Positions 8,270-17,504 of a DNA stretch of 64,000 nt are shown in pieces (the stretch's first letter is position 1; every line of letters starts with the position of its first letter). Source of the stretch: Bradyrhizobium lablabi. Lineage in GTDB: Bacteria; Pseudomonadota; Alphaproteobacteria; Rhizobiales; Xanthobacteraceae. Location: the NCBI RefSeq assembly GCF_018131005.1, contig NZ_JAFCJK010000013.1, positions 62,001 through 126,000 on the forward strand. The letters are read 5' to 3'. The notes beneath the pieces are model-generated. The model was not told the origin of the DNA and searched no databases. It was given only the letters and a program-made list of their open reading frames with translations. The translations under genes and the position numbers were made by a program.

Positions 8270-10999
8270 ATGAGTTCGAACGGTTCTGCCACGTTCACAT
8301 CTGTTTTCCGCAGCGGTCCGATCCGCTGGCTGATCCTCGGCGGCGCACTGCTGATGGTCGCACTTGCGATCGGCGCGACGCTGATGGCCGGCAACTTCCG
8401 CGAGCGCGCCCTGCACAACAGGGAGCGCGAGCTGGAAAACACCGTGCTGCTGCTCGCGCGGCATTTCGATCAGCAGCTCGAGGATTTCGAGGTGGTCCAG
8501 AAGGACCTGATCGCGTTCATGCGCGACACCGGGATCGCGACCGCTGAGAACTACAAGCGGCGAATGTCGACAGCGGATATCCACGACATGCTCAAGTCCA
8601 AGATGGAGGCACTGTCCTATGTCGGCGGCATGAACGTGTTCGACGCCGACGGCATGCTGATCAACAGCTCGGCGATATGGCCGCTGCCACGAGTCACCAT
8701 CGCTGACCGCACTTATTTCCGCCTCTTCAAGGCAAGCCCCTATTCGCCCGAGATGCTGGTCGAGCCGGTATTCAGCCGCGTCACCGGCAACTGGACCACG
8801 GTGATCGCCCGCAAGGTCACGGGGCCGAACGGCGAGTTCCTTGGCGTGGTCGCTCGCGGCGTCGAGCCGGCCAGTTTCGAGAAATTCTTCGCAACCGTCG
8901 CGCTCGGCGAAGGCGCCGCGATCTCGATGCATCATCGCGACGGCACCCTGCTCGCGCGCTTCCCCCATGTCGAGGAGTTGATCGGCAAGAACTTCCGTGC
9001 CGGCCCGCCCAGCCAGCAGCAGGTGTTCGAACTGCCGCAAAGCACGTCGCGGCTGACCAGCCCGATCGACGGCAAGGACCGCCTGGTGTCGTCGCGAGCG
9101 CTCGCAAAATTCCCGATGGTGGTCGTGGCAACGACGACCACGGCCGCAGCGCTGGCCGACTGGCACGAGCAGATCAACATCCTGATCGCGGTGACCGTCG
9201 CGGCTGGGCTCGCGATCGCGCTCCTGATCACGCTCGTGGTTCGAAAACTCATGCAGCAGCACCGGGCGGAACAGGAGCGAGTGACGCTGGAGAAGCTGCG
9301 GCTCGATACCGCCGTCAACAACATGACACAGGGTCTGCTGCTGTTCGACGCCTCGCAGCGCCTGGTGATCTGCAACAAGCGCTATATCGAGATGTATGAG
9401 CTGTCGGCCGACGTGATCAAGCCCGGCTGCAGCTTCCACGACGTCATCGAGCATCGCCGGGAGACCGGCTCGTTCACCGGCGATGTCGACAGGTACGCCA
9501 ACCACGTGCTGCGCGACATCGGCATTCGCAACGTGATGGTAATCGCAACGCCCGACGGGCGCTCGGTCCAGGTCGTCAACGAACCGCTTGCCGACGGCGG
9601 CTGGGTTGCGACCCACGAGGACATCACCGAACGCCGCCGCACCGAGGAGCGCATCACCCACCTCGCCCATTACGACGCGCTGACCGACCTGCCGAACCGC
9701 ACCCTGTTCCATGAGCAGATCAAGCGCGAGCTGCCGCATGTCACGCCGGAAAGTCAGCTTGCGGTGCTCTATATCGACATCGACGAGTTCAAGGGCGTCA
9801 ACGACTCGCTCGGCCACATGGTCGGCGACGAACTGCTCAAATCCGTTGCCCTGAGCCTCGGCAACTGCGTGCGCGACGACGATTTCGTGGCGCGTCTCGG
9901 CGGCGACGAATTCGCGATCGTCCAAACCGGGGTGAAGAGCACCGACGAGGTGGTCGACCTCGCGGTCCGCATCCACGAGGCGATCCGCGCGCCCTACCAG
10001 TGTCTCGGCCATCAGGTCTCGACCGACGCCAGCATCGGCATCTCGCTTGCCCCGCAGGACGGGACCGATCTCGACCAGATCCTCAAGAATGCCGATCTCG
10101 CGATGTATGCGGCGAAAGCGGCCGGCCGCCGCACCTGGCGTTTCTTTGAGGCCGCGATGGATGCGGATGCCCGCGCACGGCGCGAGCTCGAGATGGAATT
10201 GCGGCAGGCGATCGCCGCGCGCCGCGGCCTGGAAGTATATTACCAGCCCTGTCTCGGCCTGCGGACCAACGAGATCAACGGCTGCGAGGCGCTGGTGCGC
10301 TGGCGTCATCCCGAGCGCGGCATGATCTCCCCGGCCGATTTCGTTCCGATCGCCGAGGAAACCGGGCTGATCAACCAGCTTGGCGAATGGGTGTTGACGA
10401 CGGCCTGCATGGAAGCCGCGAACTGGCCGGACCACGTCAACCTCGCGGTCAACGTTTCGCCGGTGCAGTTCAAGAGCGGCACGCTGGCGTTAAAGGTGAT
10501 CGCGGCGCTGGCGGCGTCCGGTCTGGCCGCGCACCGGCTCGAGCTCGAGATCACCGAAGCCGTGCTGATCCGCGACGATGAGGCTGCGCTCTCGATCCTG
10601 CATCAATTGCGCGCGATCGGGGTGCGGATCGCGCTCGACGACTTCGGCACCGGCTATTCCTCGCTGAGCTATCTGAAGCGTTTCCCGTTCGACAAGATCA
10701 AGATCGATCGCTGCTTCATCGCCGACGTCGCGGAGCCGCGGGGATCGGCCGGCATCGTGCAGGCAGTCGTCAACATCGCCGCAGAGCGGAACATGACCAC
10801 GACGGCGGAAGGCGTGGAGACGGCGGAGCAGCAGCAGACGCTGCGCGAGCTTGGCTGCTCGGAGATGCAGGGTTATCTGTTCAGCGCGCCGAAGCCCGCC
10901 GCCGAGATCAGGCAATTGCTGGCCGCGCATCGGCGAGCACCGCTCGCCACCGGTACCGGCCGCGTGCGCCCGCGCAAGCCGGTCGCCGGCACGGCGTAA
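8270..10999 (+). CDS. Sensor diguanylate cyclase/phosphodiesterase (Cache-PAS-GGDEF-EAL)
   Basis: This 909-residue signalling protein controls cyclic di-GMP. An N-terminal helix (about 17-41) and a second helix (about 302-322) bracket a periplasmic Cache-like sensor. A PAS domain follows (about 345-450), then a GGDEF domain with an intact LGGDEF near residue 545 and, five residues upstream, an RDDD inhibitory site. The EAL domain (about 645-890) retains EALVRW, NVSPVQF, ELEITE, LDDFGTGYSS, KIDR and TAEGVET. Both activities could therefore be functional. The adjacent orphan pilin gene suggests, but does not prove, a surface-attachment role. Confidence 0.92.
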   Translation: MSSNGSATFTSVFRSGPIRWLILGGALLMVALAIGATLMAGNFRERALHNRERELENTVLLLARHFDQQLEDFEVVQKDLIAFMRDTGIATAENYKRRMSTADIHDMLKSKMEALSYVGGMNVFDADGMLINSSAIWPLPRVTIADRTYFRLFKASPYSPEMLVEPVFSRVTGNWTTVIARKVTGPNGEFLGVVARGVEPASFEKFFATVALGEGAAISMHHRDGTLLARFPHVEELIGKNFRAGPPSQQQVFELPQSTSRLTSPIDGKDRLVSSRALAKFPMVVVATTTTAAALADWHEQINILIAVTVAAGLAIALLITLVVRKLMQQHRAEQERVTLEKLRLDTAVNNMTQGLLLFDASQRLVICNKRYIEMYELSADVIKPGCSFHDVIEHRRETGSFTGDVDRYANHVLRDIGIRNVMVIATPDGRSVQVVNEPLADGGWVATHEDITERRRTEERITHLAHYDALTDLPNRTLFHEQIKRELPHVTPESQLAVLYIDIDEFKGVNDSLGHMVGDELLKSVALSLGNCVRDDDFVARLGGDEFAIVQTGVKSTDEVVDLAVRIHEAIRAPYQCLGHQVSTDASIGISLAPQDGTDLDQILKNADLAMYAAKAAGRRTWRFFEAAMDADARARRELEMELRQAIAARRGLEVYYQPCLGLRTNEINGCEALVRWRHPERGMISPADFVPIAEETGLINQLGEWVLTTACMEAANWPDHVNLAVNVSPVQFKSGTLALKVIAALAASGLAAHRLELEITEAVLIRDDEAALSILHQLRAIGVRIALDDFGTGYSSLSYLKRFPFDKIKIDRCFIADVAEPRGSAGIVQAVVNIAAERNMTTTAEGVETAEQQQTLRELGCSEMQGYLFSAPKPAAEIRQLLAAHRRAPLATGTGRVRPRKPVAGTA

Positions 11000-11025
11000 G
11001 CCTCCCCGACGCGTCACAACAATCG

Positions 11026-12318
11026 TCAGGTCCGGCCGGTCTTGACCGGCGCAGTCTCCGGCAAGAGGCTCATGGCCACGACCCCGACGATCGCCGCGAG
11101 CAGAAGATACCAGGACGGGGCCAGCGGATCGCCCGAGACGTGCAGCAGCCAGGTCACGACCAGCTGCGCCGTGCCGCCAAATATTGCGATCGCGACCGCG
11201 TAGATCGTGGCGAACACGCCACCGCGAATGTTCTGCGGCAGCGCTTCGGTGAAGCTCGCATAGAACGCCGTGAACGGCAGCGATCCGATCAGCGACAACA
11301 GGCCGAAACCGAGCAGCAGCGACGGCGCGCCGGGAGCATGGACGATCCACAGAAAGGCCGGATAGGTCAGCACCAGCCTGACGAGCTGCGGCCAGACCAT
11401 GACCGGCTTGCGCCCGAAGCGATCGGCGAGCCAGCCGCCGAACAGCGTGCCTCCGATCTGCAGGGCGTTGCTCACCAGCGAGACGGTGAAAGCCAGCGAC
11501 GGCGACACATGCAGCGTGTTCTTGGCATAGGTCGTCATGTACTGCGTCACATAGGTCGATATCGTGCCGCTTGCCACGATCATCAGCGCCAGCGCGATGA
11601 CGCGGATATGCCGCCGTGCCAGCGTGAAGTGATTTGAACGCTCGGCGCCCGCGGCAGCCGTGTCACCGTGCTCAATGGTTTCCGGCAGCGTCCGGCGCAT
11701 CCAGAACCCGAACGGCAGGCAGACCGCGCCGATCAGGAATGCGACGCGCCAGCCATAGGCTTCGAGCGCCTCGGGCGCCATCGTCGCGCTCAGGGCGACG
11801 CCGACCAACGCGCCGGCGGCTGCCGCGATCCCCTGGCTGGCCGGCTGCCACGCCACCACCAGCGCCCTGTGCTTCGGAGGGGCAATCTCGATGAGGTAGG
11901 CCGTGGTCGGGCCCACCTCGCCGCCCAGCGCAAATCCCTGCACCATGCGCGCCGCGATCACGAGGATCGGCGCCGCCACGCCAATCGCGGCATAGGACGG
12001 CGTGAGCGCGATGGTCAGGATGGCGATTCCCATCAGCGCAAAGCTCAACAGCATCGCCGGTCGCCGGCCGACGCGGTCGGAATAGATGCCGAGCACGATG
12101 CCCCCGATCGGTCGCGTCACAAAGCCGGCACCGAAGGTCGCAAGCGACAGCATCAGGCTGCCATATGCGCTGTGAACGGGGAAAAAGGCGCGCCCGATCT
12201 CGATCGCGAAGAAGCTGTAGGTGATGAAATCGTAGAACTCCAGCATGTTGCCGATGGTTGCGGCAAATGCTGCGCGTTTCACATTGAACTCTGTCTTGCC
12301 TGCAAATCCCGGCAACAT
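11026..12318 (-). CDS. MFS transporter, metabolite:H+ symporter (MHS) family
   Basis: This is a 12-helix inner-membrane transporter of about 430 residues. The motif NMLEFYDFITYSFFA near the N-terminus, DRVGRRPAMLLSFALMG between helices 2 and 3, and GGEVGPTTAYLIE are those of the MHS family (citrate, tricarballylate, alpha-ketoglutarate and ProP-type symporters). The start at 12318 (MLPGFAGKTEFNVKR) is preferred; a further ten upstream codons are open. The substrate cannot be read from sequence. The convergent GGDEF-EAL gene ends 26 bases away. Confidence 0.88.
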   Translation of the reverse strand: MLPGFAGKTEFNVKRAAFAATIGNMLEFYDFITYSFFAIEIGRAFFPVHSAYGSLMLSLATFGAGFVTRPIGGIVLGIYSDRVGRRPAMLLSFALMGIAILTIALTPSYAAIGVAAPILVIAARMVQGFALGGEVGPTTAYLIEIAPPKHRALVVAWQPASQGIAAAAGALVGVALSATMAPEALEAYGWRVAFLIGAVCLPFGFWMRRTLPETIEHGDTAAAGAERSNHFTLARRHIRVIALALMIVASGTISTYVTQYMTTYAKNTLHVSPSLAFTVSLVSNALQIGGTLFGGWLADRFGRKPVMVWPQLVRLVLTYPAFLWIVHAPGAPSLLLGFGLLSLIGSLPFTAFYASFTEALPQNIRGGVFATIYAVAIAIFGGTAQLVVTWLLHVSGDPLAPSWYLLLAAIVGVVAMSLLPETAPVKTGRT

Positions 12319-12369
12319 TCTCGATTCCCAAACACCCGTTTCGGCCAACTATTGTTGGTCCGGCCGCTT

Positions 12370-12600
12370 TCAACAAGGCATGGGACGGCGTTTTGCATTC
12401 ACGATCTCCGTGAACTGCGCTTCGGAGATCACGCGCACCTCGGTTTGAAGCACGATCGCTTGATCTGCCAATGTCACCGCCGAACTCAAGCTGCTCGCCG
12501 AGAAATGCGAACCGCATGGCGACGCTGGAAAGCACGAACGCGTCTTCGCTGGCGTAGTTGGCGCGAGACGTGACCGGCCCGCGGACGGGCCGATCAAACC
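12370..12600 (-). pseudogene. Frameshifted small gene of unknown function
   Basis: Two minus-strand frames join into one plausible protein. The first reads WFDRPVRGPVTSRANYASED and continues to FLGEQLEFGG (about 12598-12475). The second, one frame over, reads VTLADQAIVLQTEVRVIS and ends at a stop at 12370-12372. Neither half has a full open frame of its own, and the composition looks coding on both sides of the junction near 12475. No family is recognised. It may be a decayed gene, a programmed shift or a sequencing error. Confidence 0.4.
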
Positions 12601-12614
12601 ATGATCAACCGACC

Positions 12615-13967
12615 CTAGTTCGGAATCGGGCGCTTCGGCGCCGTCTTGACATCGGCGTTCTTCGCGTCGGCGTTGACGCTGACGCCGCGGAGCTGGTTGA
12701 AGGCCGCGATCAGCGCCTTGTCGCTCTTCTCATCGGGCGGGACATAGGACTGCGAGCCGGTCTGCTCGGCACCCTCGGCCGCGAGATGTCCGCGCATCTT
12801 GGCCTCGCTCATGATTTCAGAGCGGGTCTTGAACTCGTCGGGCACGTCCTGCAGCACCTCGATATCGGGCTTGACGCCGAGCGCCTGGATCGAATGGCCC
12901 GAGGGCGTGAAATAGCGCGCGGTCGTCAGCGCCAGCGCGCCGTTGCCGGGTCCGAGCGGAATGATGGTCTGCACCGAGCCCTTGCCGAACGAACGCGTGC
13001 CGATCAGCGTTGCGCGCTTGTGATCGTGCAGCGCGCCGGCCACGATCTCGGACGCCGAAGCCGATCCGCCGTTGATCAGCACCACGAGCGGCTTGCCCTT
13101 GGTCATGTCGCCGCCGCGCGCGGTAAAGCGCTGGGTTTCCTCCGCCGTGCGGCCACGGGTCGAGACCACCTCGCCGCGCTGCATCAGCGTGCTCGTCACC
13201 GAGACCGCCTGGTCGAGCAGGCCGCCGGGGTTGTTGCGGAGATCGATGACATAGCCCGCAAGCTTGTCTTGCGGGATCTGCTTGGAGATCTCCGTGATTG
13301 CCTTGCGCAGGCCGTCGGTGGTCTGCTCGTTGAACGAGGTGATGCGGATATAGCCGATGTCACCGCCTTCGGTGTGGTAGCGCACCGGGCGGACGCGGAT
13401 GATCTCGCGGGTGATCGCGAGCTCGATCGGCTTGTCGGCGTCCTTGCGGATGATCTTGAGCCGGATCGCGCTGTTGGGAGCACCCTTCATCTTGTTGACC
13501 GCCTGATCGAGCGTCATGCCCTGGATCGCCTCGTCGTCGATCGCGGTGATGACGTCACCGGACATGATGCCGGCGCGCGAGGCCGGCGTGTCGTCGATTG
13601 GCGCCACCACCTTGATAAGGCCATCCTCCATCGTGACCTCGATGCCCAATCCGCCGAACTCGCCGTGCGTGGTCTCCTGCATGTCGGCCCAGCTCTTCTC
13701 GTTCATGTAACGGGAATGCGGGTCCAGCGAGGAGATCATGCCGTTGATCGCGCCCTCGACGAGCTTGGCGTCGTTGGGTTTCTCGACATAGTCGGTCCGG
13801 ACGCGTTCGAACACGTCGCCGAACAGGTTGAGTTGCGAATAGGTGTCGGAGCGCGCGGCCGCCTTGGCGGCGGCGAGGAGATGTGCTCCCCCTTGCGGCG
13901 CGGTGACAAGAATTGTGAGACACGCACCCGCGACCGTACCAAGGAAGAAACTCATATTCTTGCGCAT
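12615..13967 (-). CDS. ctpA: Carboxyl-terminal processing protease (S41)
   Basis: This is an exported serine protease that trims or degrades periplasmic proteins at their C-termini. The 450-residue product begins MRKNMSFFLGTVAGACLTIL, a signal sequence; an alternative ATG lies 12 bases downstream. A PDZ domain spans roughly 90-175 (FGGLGIEVTMEDGLIKV onward). The S41 core shows YVIDLRNNPGG, the nucleophile serine in GGSASASE and the catalytic lysine in RSFGKGSVQ. In many Rhizobiales ctpA sits near rlmH/peptidase genes; here it is alone, upstream of an exported lipase-like gene on the opposite strand. Confidence 0.93.
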   Translation of the reverse strand: MRKNMSFFLGTVAGACLTILVTAPQGGAHLLAAAKAAARSDTYSQLNLFGDVFERVRTDYVEKPNDAKLVEGAINGMISSLDPHSRYMNEKSWADMQETTHGEFGGLGIEVTMEDGLIKVVAPIDDTPASRAGIMSGDVITAIDDEAIQGMTLDQAVNKMKGAPNSAIRLKIIRKDADKPIELAITREIIRVRPVRYHTEGGDIGYIRITSFNEQTTDGLRKAITEISKQIPQDKLAGYVIDLRNNPGGLLDQAVSVTSTLMQRGEVVSTRGRTAEETQRFTARGGDMTKGKPLVVLINGGSASASEIVAGALHDHKRATLIGTRSFGKGSVQTIIPLGPGNGALALTTARYFTPSGHSIQALGVKPDIEVLQDVPDEFKTRSEIMSEAKMRGHLAAEGAEQTGSQSYVPPDEKSDKALIAAFNQLRGVSVNADAKNADVKTAPKRPIPN

Positions 13968-14549
13968 TATCGGCGATCCCTTCGCTATGGCCGGCAATTG
14001 TCTCGTAACAAATCGACCGCCCCACCCAACGCGGGCCAGAACACACCGGCTTTTTGGTCGGATCAAGGCCGTCAGCCACCGGTCCATTACGGTTCGTTCA
14101 GGGTGTGGCTCCCAGGACTAGCCCGCCCGTGATGAAAAGCTGGGCATTTCAGCCTGCCGAAGCCTCTGAAAATACTCATCGCTTCCGCCTCTCAAGACGC
14201 CTTCCGGTCTCATTTCAGCCCGTTCCGCCAGATCGAACGGCCATGTATCGAAGCACGCTTTCCTCTCGCGCCGATAGCCGAACTGCGGCGGGACATGACG
14301 GAATGCGCCCTCCATGCCGGGCCTCAGCGCTGCGTCTCCATCGGCAGTTCGGATTGTCGAGGATTTCACGGCGCTGCGCGATCAAATCTGCTTGTTCGTC
14401 GCGCTGGGTCTGCTCGGCCCGGTTGCCGTGGATAATTGCAGACCGTTGAGTTACGCCCGCAACACATTACCCGCGTAGCGGGAATAATTTTGTCATGTGG
14501 CCGACTTAGGTTCACCGCGGCAATCAGCAACCACAATGGAAGTCACAAC
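13968..14549. other. Intergenic region between ctpA and GDSL hydrolase
   Basis: This stretch of 582 bases holds no convincing gene. A minus-strand frame of 83 codons (14118-14369) is Arg-rich, lacks a ribosome site and matches no known family. A small hairpin (14470-14474 with 14478-14482) followed by AATAATTTT lies about 70 bases upstream of the GTG start of the next gene. It might end a transcript entering from the left. Confidence 0.4.
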
Positions 14550-15707
14550 GTGGATCATCCGCAACGTCGTAAAGCTCCCGTAAGACCGCAGAAGGTCCTC
14601 GCCGGCCTGCTGCTCAAAGCCTCCGCGGTGGCGGCGATCAGTCTGGGGTTCGTCTCATCGAGCGCCTCGTTTGGTGGCAACAAAGTCGAGGTCGTCGTCT
14701 TCGGCGACAGTCTCCTGGATGCCGGTACATATTCGCCGGTCGCCAAAGCGAAGTTTGGCGGCGGTCGCTCCACAACAAATCCGGGCCTCAATTTCACCCA
14801 ACTGGTCGCTCGCTCTTATGGCGATGAACTGACGCCCGCATTCGTTGGCGGCTTCGGCCTGCCTCTCGTTCCAACCGGCGGCAGGAACTACGCGCAAGGA
14901 GGCTCGCGCGTGACGATGCAGCCCGGCAGCGATCATGCCGCGGCAGGATCATCGCATGCAGACTTCGCATTGGCGACGACGATACCGGTGAAGGATCAGG
15001 TGGCCGAATTCCTCAAGGCTCATGAACGGTTCAGTCCAGACCAGCTGATCATCATCAATGGCGGAGCAAACGACATCTTCCTTCAATTGGCCGCGGCCCA
15101 GGCGGCCGGCACTGAACAGGCCCAGCAGGATGCGGTCAAAGCCATCGGCCAGTCCGCTCTCGACCTGGCCGACATTGTCGGCACGATCGTCAAAAGCGGC
15201 GCGACGCATGTCGTGGTGTTCAACATGCCCGATATCGGAAAGACTCCGATGGGAGTTGCCAGCGTGGATCGAGGTCGGTCGCTCACGCAGATTTCCCAAT
15301 CGTTCAATTTGGCGCTGACGGGCGCGCTGGGTCGGCAGGATCTTGGCGAAAAGGTTCTCCTGCTAGATTCCTTCTCGTTCCTCGACGACATGGTTGCCAA
15401 CTACCAACAGCATGGGTTTCAAGTATCGAATACCGGGTTCGCCTGTAATCTATCGGCTCAGGTCACAAAAGCCACCAACTTGCACTTGGACCATCCATCG
15501 GTATTCGGTCAGTCGCTGTTCTGTTCGCCGCAGACTTATGTGAGCAAGGGAGCCGATGAGACCTTCATGTTTGCGGACGCGCTGCACCCGACGACGCACC
15601 TGAATGCCCTCCTTGCGGAGTTCGTGGAACAGCAGATTGACAGGCAGAACTGGAAATTGCCGAGGCACGCCGCGCGGGAAAGCGATAGCCGGAACTCTCC
15701 CTTATAG
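14550..15707 (+). CDS. Exported GDSL/SGNH-family hydrolase
   Basis: This is a probable secreted or periplasmic esterase/lipase of 385 residues. The start is taken as GTG at 14550: it is preceded at seven bases by GGAAG and gives a good signal peptide (basic MDHPQRRKAPVRPQK, then a hydrophobic run ending near VSSSASF). The SGNH blocks are VVFGDSLLDAG (Ser54), GGAND (block III) and FADALHPTTH with the catalytic Asp/His (block V). An upstream in-frame ATG at 14436 would add 38 residues that bury the signal. The natural substrate is unknown. Confidence 0.85.
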   Translation: MDHPQRRKAPVRPQKVLAGLLLKASAVAAISLGFVSSSASFGGNKVEVVVFGDSLLDAGTYSPVAKAKFGGGRSTTNPGLNFTQLVARSYGDELTPAFVGGFGLPLVPTGGRNYAQGGSRVTMQPGSDHAAAGSSHADFALATTIPVKDQVAEFLKAHERFSPDQLIIINGGANDIFLQLAAAQAAGTEQAQQDAVKAIGQSALDLADIVGTIVKSGATHVVVFNMPDIGKTPMGVASVDRGRSLTQISQSFNLALTGALGRQDLGEKVLLLDSFSFLDDMVANYQQHGFQVSNTGFACNLSAQVTKATNLHLDHPSVFGQSLFCSPQTYVSKGADETFMFADALHPTTHLNALLAEFVEQQIDRQNWKLPRHAARESDSRNSPL

Positions 15708-15843
15708 GCTCATCGAGCAAGGTGAGGCAGAACTCGCTGAGGCCATCCCAGCAGTTGGCCATCTTCGCAAATCTATTGGTGCGAAGCCATCGCGTGGCCG
15801 GTAAGGCCACGCGGCCTGCCACGAGGAGGCGCGGATCGGTCGA

Positions 15844-16053
15844 CTATCCCAGCGAATCTTCCCGATTTCGCCTCAGGATCTTGAGCGTCAGCAGAACGGC
15901 GCCGAGCACAAGAAACAGTACGCCGACAGTGATTGTACTCGTGGACTCGAAACTCACCCCGACCGCGGTCAGCAGGCATCCGATGATGATGGAGACCAGG
16001 CCGCCAAGCTTCTTTACCAGGAAGAGATGTCCGTCACTCGTTTGCGCCACCAT
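15844..16053 (-). CDS. Small two-helix membrane protein
   Basis: This 69-residue product has two hydrophobic segments (about 18-34 and 40-60) and a basic C-terminus (KILRRNRED). The start ATG at 16053 is preceded by AGGCGAGG at a good distance, which supports a real gene. No family is recognised; it is likely an inner-membrane protein of unknown role. It sits alone between the GDSL hydrolase and the glutaminase. Confidence 0.6.
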   Translation of the reverse strand: MVAQTSDGHLFLVKKLGGLVSIIIGCLLTAVGVSFESTSTITVGVLFLVLGAVLLTLKILRRNREDSLG

Positions 16054-16448
16054 GATACGCCTCGCCTTTCAGATGATGCCCCCATGAGATTCACGCCCCA
16101 TGTCTGCAAATTCTCGCCCAGTCTCGGCTCGCACGCGTTGGGCACGATAGTACGCCCGGCCCGAAATGTTGCAATCTGTCTCTGATAAGGCTTCCAGGAC
16201 CTCATGTCGTACGCGTCGTTTTAATCAATTGAAAACTGTTGCGAAGCACTCGGCCCGGTGCCCGAGGTTGAAGGCTTGCTCGAAACAATGTGGCGAATAG
16301 CACGTCCCACCTCATCGGATGGCTGGGTAGCAAATTTCCGACCCGGTTGTGATTAGACCCGCCCAAAGCCGAGGCGCTGATTTGTTGACGCGCGGCCCGT
16401 TCTCGAACAAAGTCGTCTGGAGCTGAGTCCTTTCGACAGAGTGGTGCC
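16054..16448. other. Intergenic region upstream of glutaminase
   Basis: No supported gene or RNA was seen in these 395 bases. The sequence is less GC-rich in places (TTTTAATCAATTGAAAAC at 16219-16236) and probably contains the promoter of the glutaminase operon, but no clear consensus element could be fixed. Confidence 0.4.
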
Positions 16449-17447
16449 ATGGCGTCACGATCGGTCGTCGATGAACGAGAGCCGGCTTACGTCTCGACCG
16501 GCCATCTACCCGGTCCGGAGATCGTGCAGTCGCTGGTGGATGACGCCCATCAGCGTTTCAAGTCAGACACTGACGGTACCAATTCACAGGTTTACCCGGC
16601 GCTCGCACGAGTCCCCGCGGAATTGTTCGGCGTCTGTGTCGTCGGAACGAACGGGCGCGTCTACGGCGCGGGCGACGTCGACTACGAATTCTCCATCATG
16701 AGCGTCTCGAAGCCGTTCCTGTTTGCGTTGATCTGCGAGGCGCTGGGACCTGCCGAGGCGCGCGAGAAGCTGGGCGCCAACGCGACCGGACTTCCGTTCA
16801 ACTCGCTCGCCGCAATCGAGAATGGGAACGGACTCACCAATCCGATGGTGAATGCCGGCGCGATCGCGACGACAAGCCTTGCGCCCGGAGCTTCAGCCGA
16901 GGCGCAGTGGCAATTCATCCACGATGGGTTATCGCGCTTCGCCGGCCGTAAGCTCCTGCTCAACGAGGAGGTGTATACGTCAGCATCACAGACCAATTTT
17001 CGCAACCGCAGCATCGCGCGACTGCTGGAGAGCTATGAGCGGATCTACTGCGACGCCAAGCAGGCCACCGATCTCTACACGCGGCAATGTTCGTTGAATG
17101 TGAGCGCCAGCGATCTGGCAGTGATGGGCGCGACGCTGGCCGACGGCGGAGTGAACCCGGTGACCAGGCAACGCGTGGTCGATGCGGCCGTATGCCACTA
17201 CGCGCTGGCCGTGATGGTCACTGCCGGACTGTACGAGACATCGGGCGACTGGCTGTACGACATAGGCCTGCCCGGAAAAAGCGGCATCGGCGGCGGTATC
17301 GTCGCGGTATCCCCTGGAAAGGGCGGTTTCGGCACCTTCAGTCCGCCGCTGGATGCCGCCGGAAACAGCGTGAGAGGACAGCTCGCCGCGAAGTTTCTAT
17401 CGCAACGACTGGGCATGGATCTGTTCGTGTCGCAACCAGAAGAATGA
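16449..17447 (+). CDS. glsA: Glutaminase (GlsA family)
   Basis: This enzyme hydrolyses glutamine to glutamate and ammonia in the cytoplasm. The 332-residue product has the serine-dependent glutaminase fold, with the catalytic Ser-x-x-Lys in IMSVSKPFLFAL (Ser85, Lys88). Further family segments are PFNSLAAIENGNGLTNPMVNAGAI, with Asn and Glu contacts, then SNLNVSASDLAVMG-like CSLNVSASDLAVMG and GLPGKSGIGGGIVAV. Length agrees with bacterial GlsA. It is the first gene of a same-strand run with a transporter 57 bases on and an HdeD-like gene after that. Confidence 0.93.
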   Translation: MASRSVVDEREPAYVSTGHLPGPEIVQSLVDDAHQRFKSDTDGTNSQVYPALARVPAELFGVCVVGTNGRVYGAGDVDYEFSIMSVSKPFLFALICEALGPAEAREKLGANATGLPFNSLAAIENGNGLTNPMVNAGAIATTSLAPGASAEAQWQFIHDGLSRFAGRKLLLNEEVYTSASQTNFRNRSIARLLESYERIYCDAKQATDLYTRQCSLNVSASDLAVMGATLADGGVNPVTRQRVVDAAVCHYALAVMVTAGLYETSGDWLYDIGLPGKSGIGGGIVAVSPGKGGFGTFSPPLDAAGNSVRGQLAAKFLSQRLGMDLFVSQPEE

Positions 17448-17504
17448 AGCAACAGGGATCGGCGCCCCGGCTGATCACGCGAGTCGAGGAGATTGGAGGA
17501 CGGC

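Noticed and set aside
8174..10435. Long open frame antisense to the GGDEF-EAL gene (over 750 codons)
   Set aside because: The sense strand has intact GGDEF and EAL motifs; the antisense product is Asp/His/Arg-rich with no fold signature.
12558..14132. Long plus-strand frame over ctpA
   Set aside because: The minus strand encodes a complete S41 protease with signal peptide and catalytic motifs.
14118..14369. 83-codon minus-strand frame
   Set aside because: Arg-rich, no ribosome site, no family resemblance; left as intergenic.
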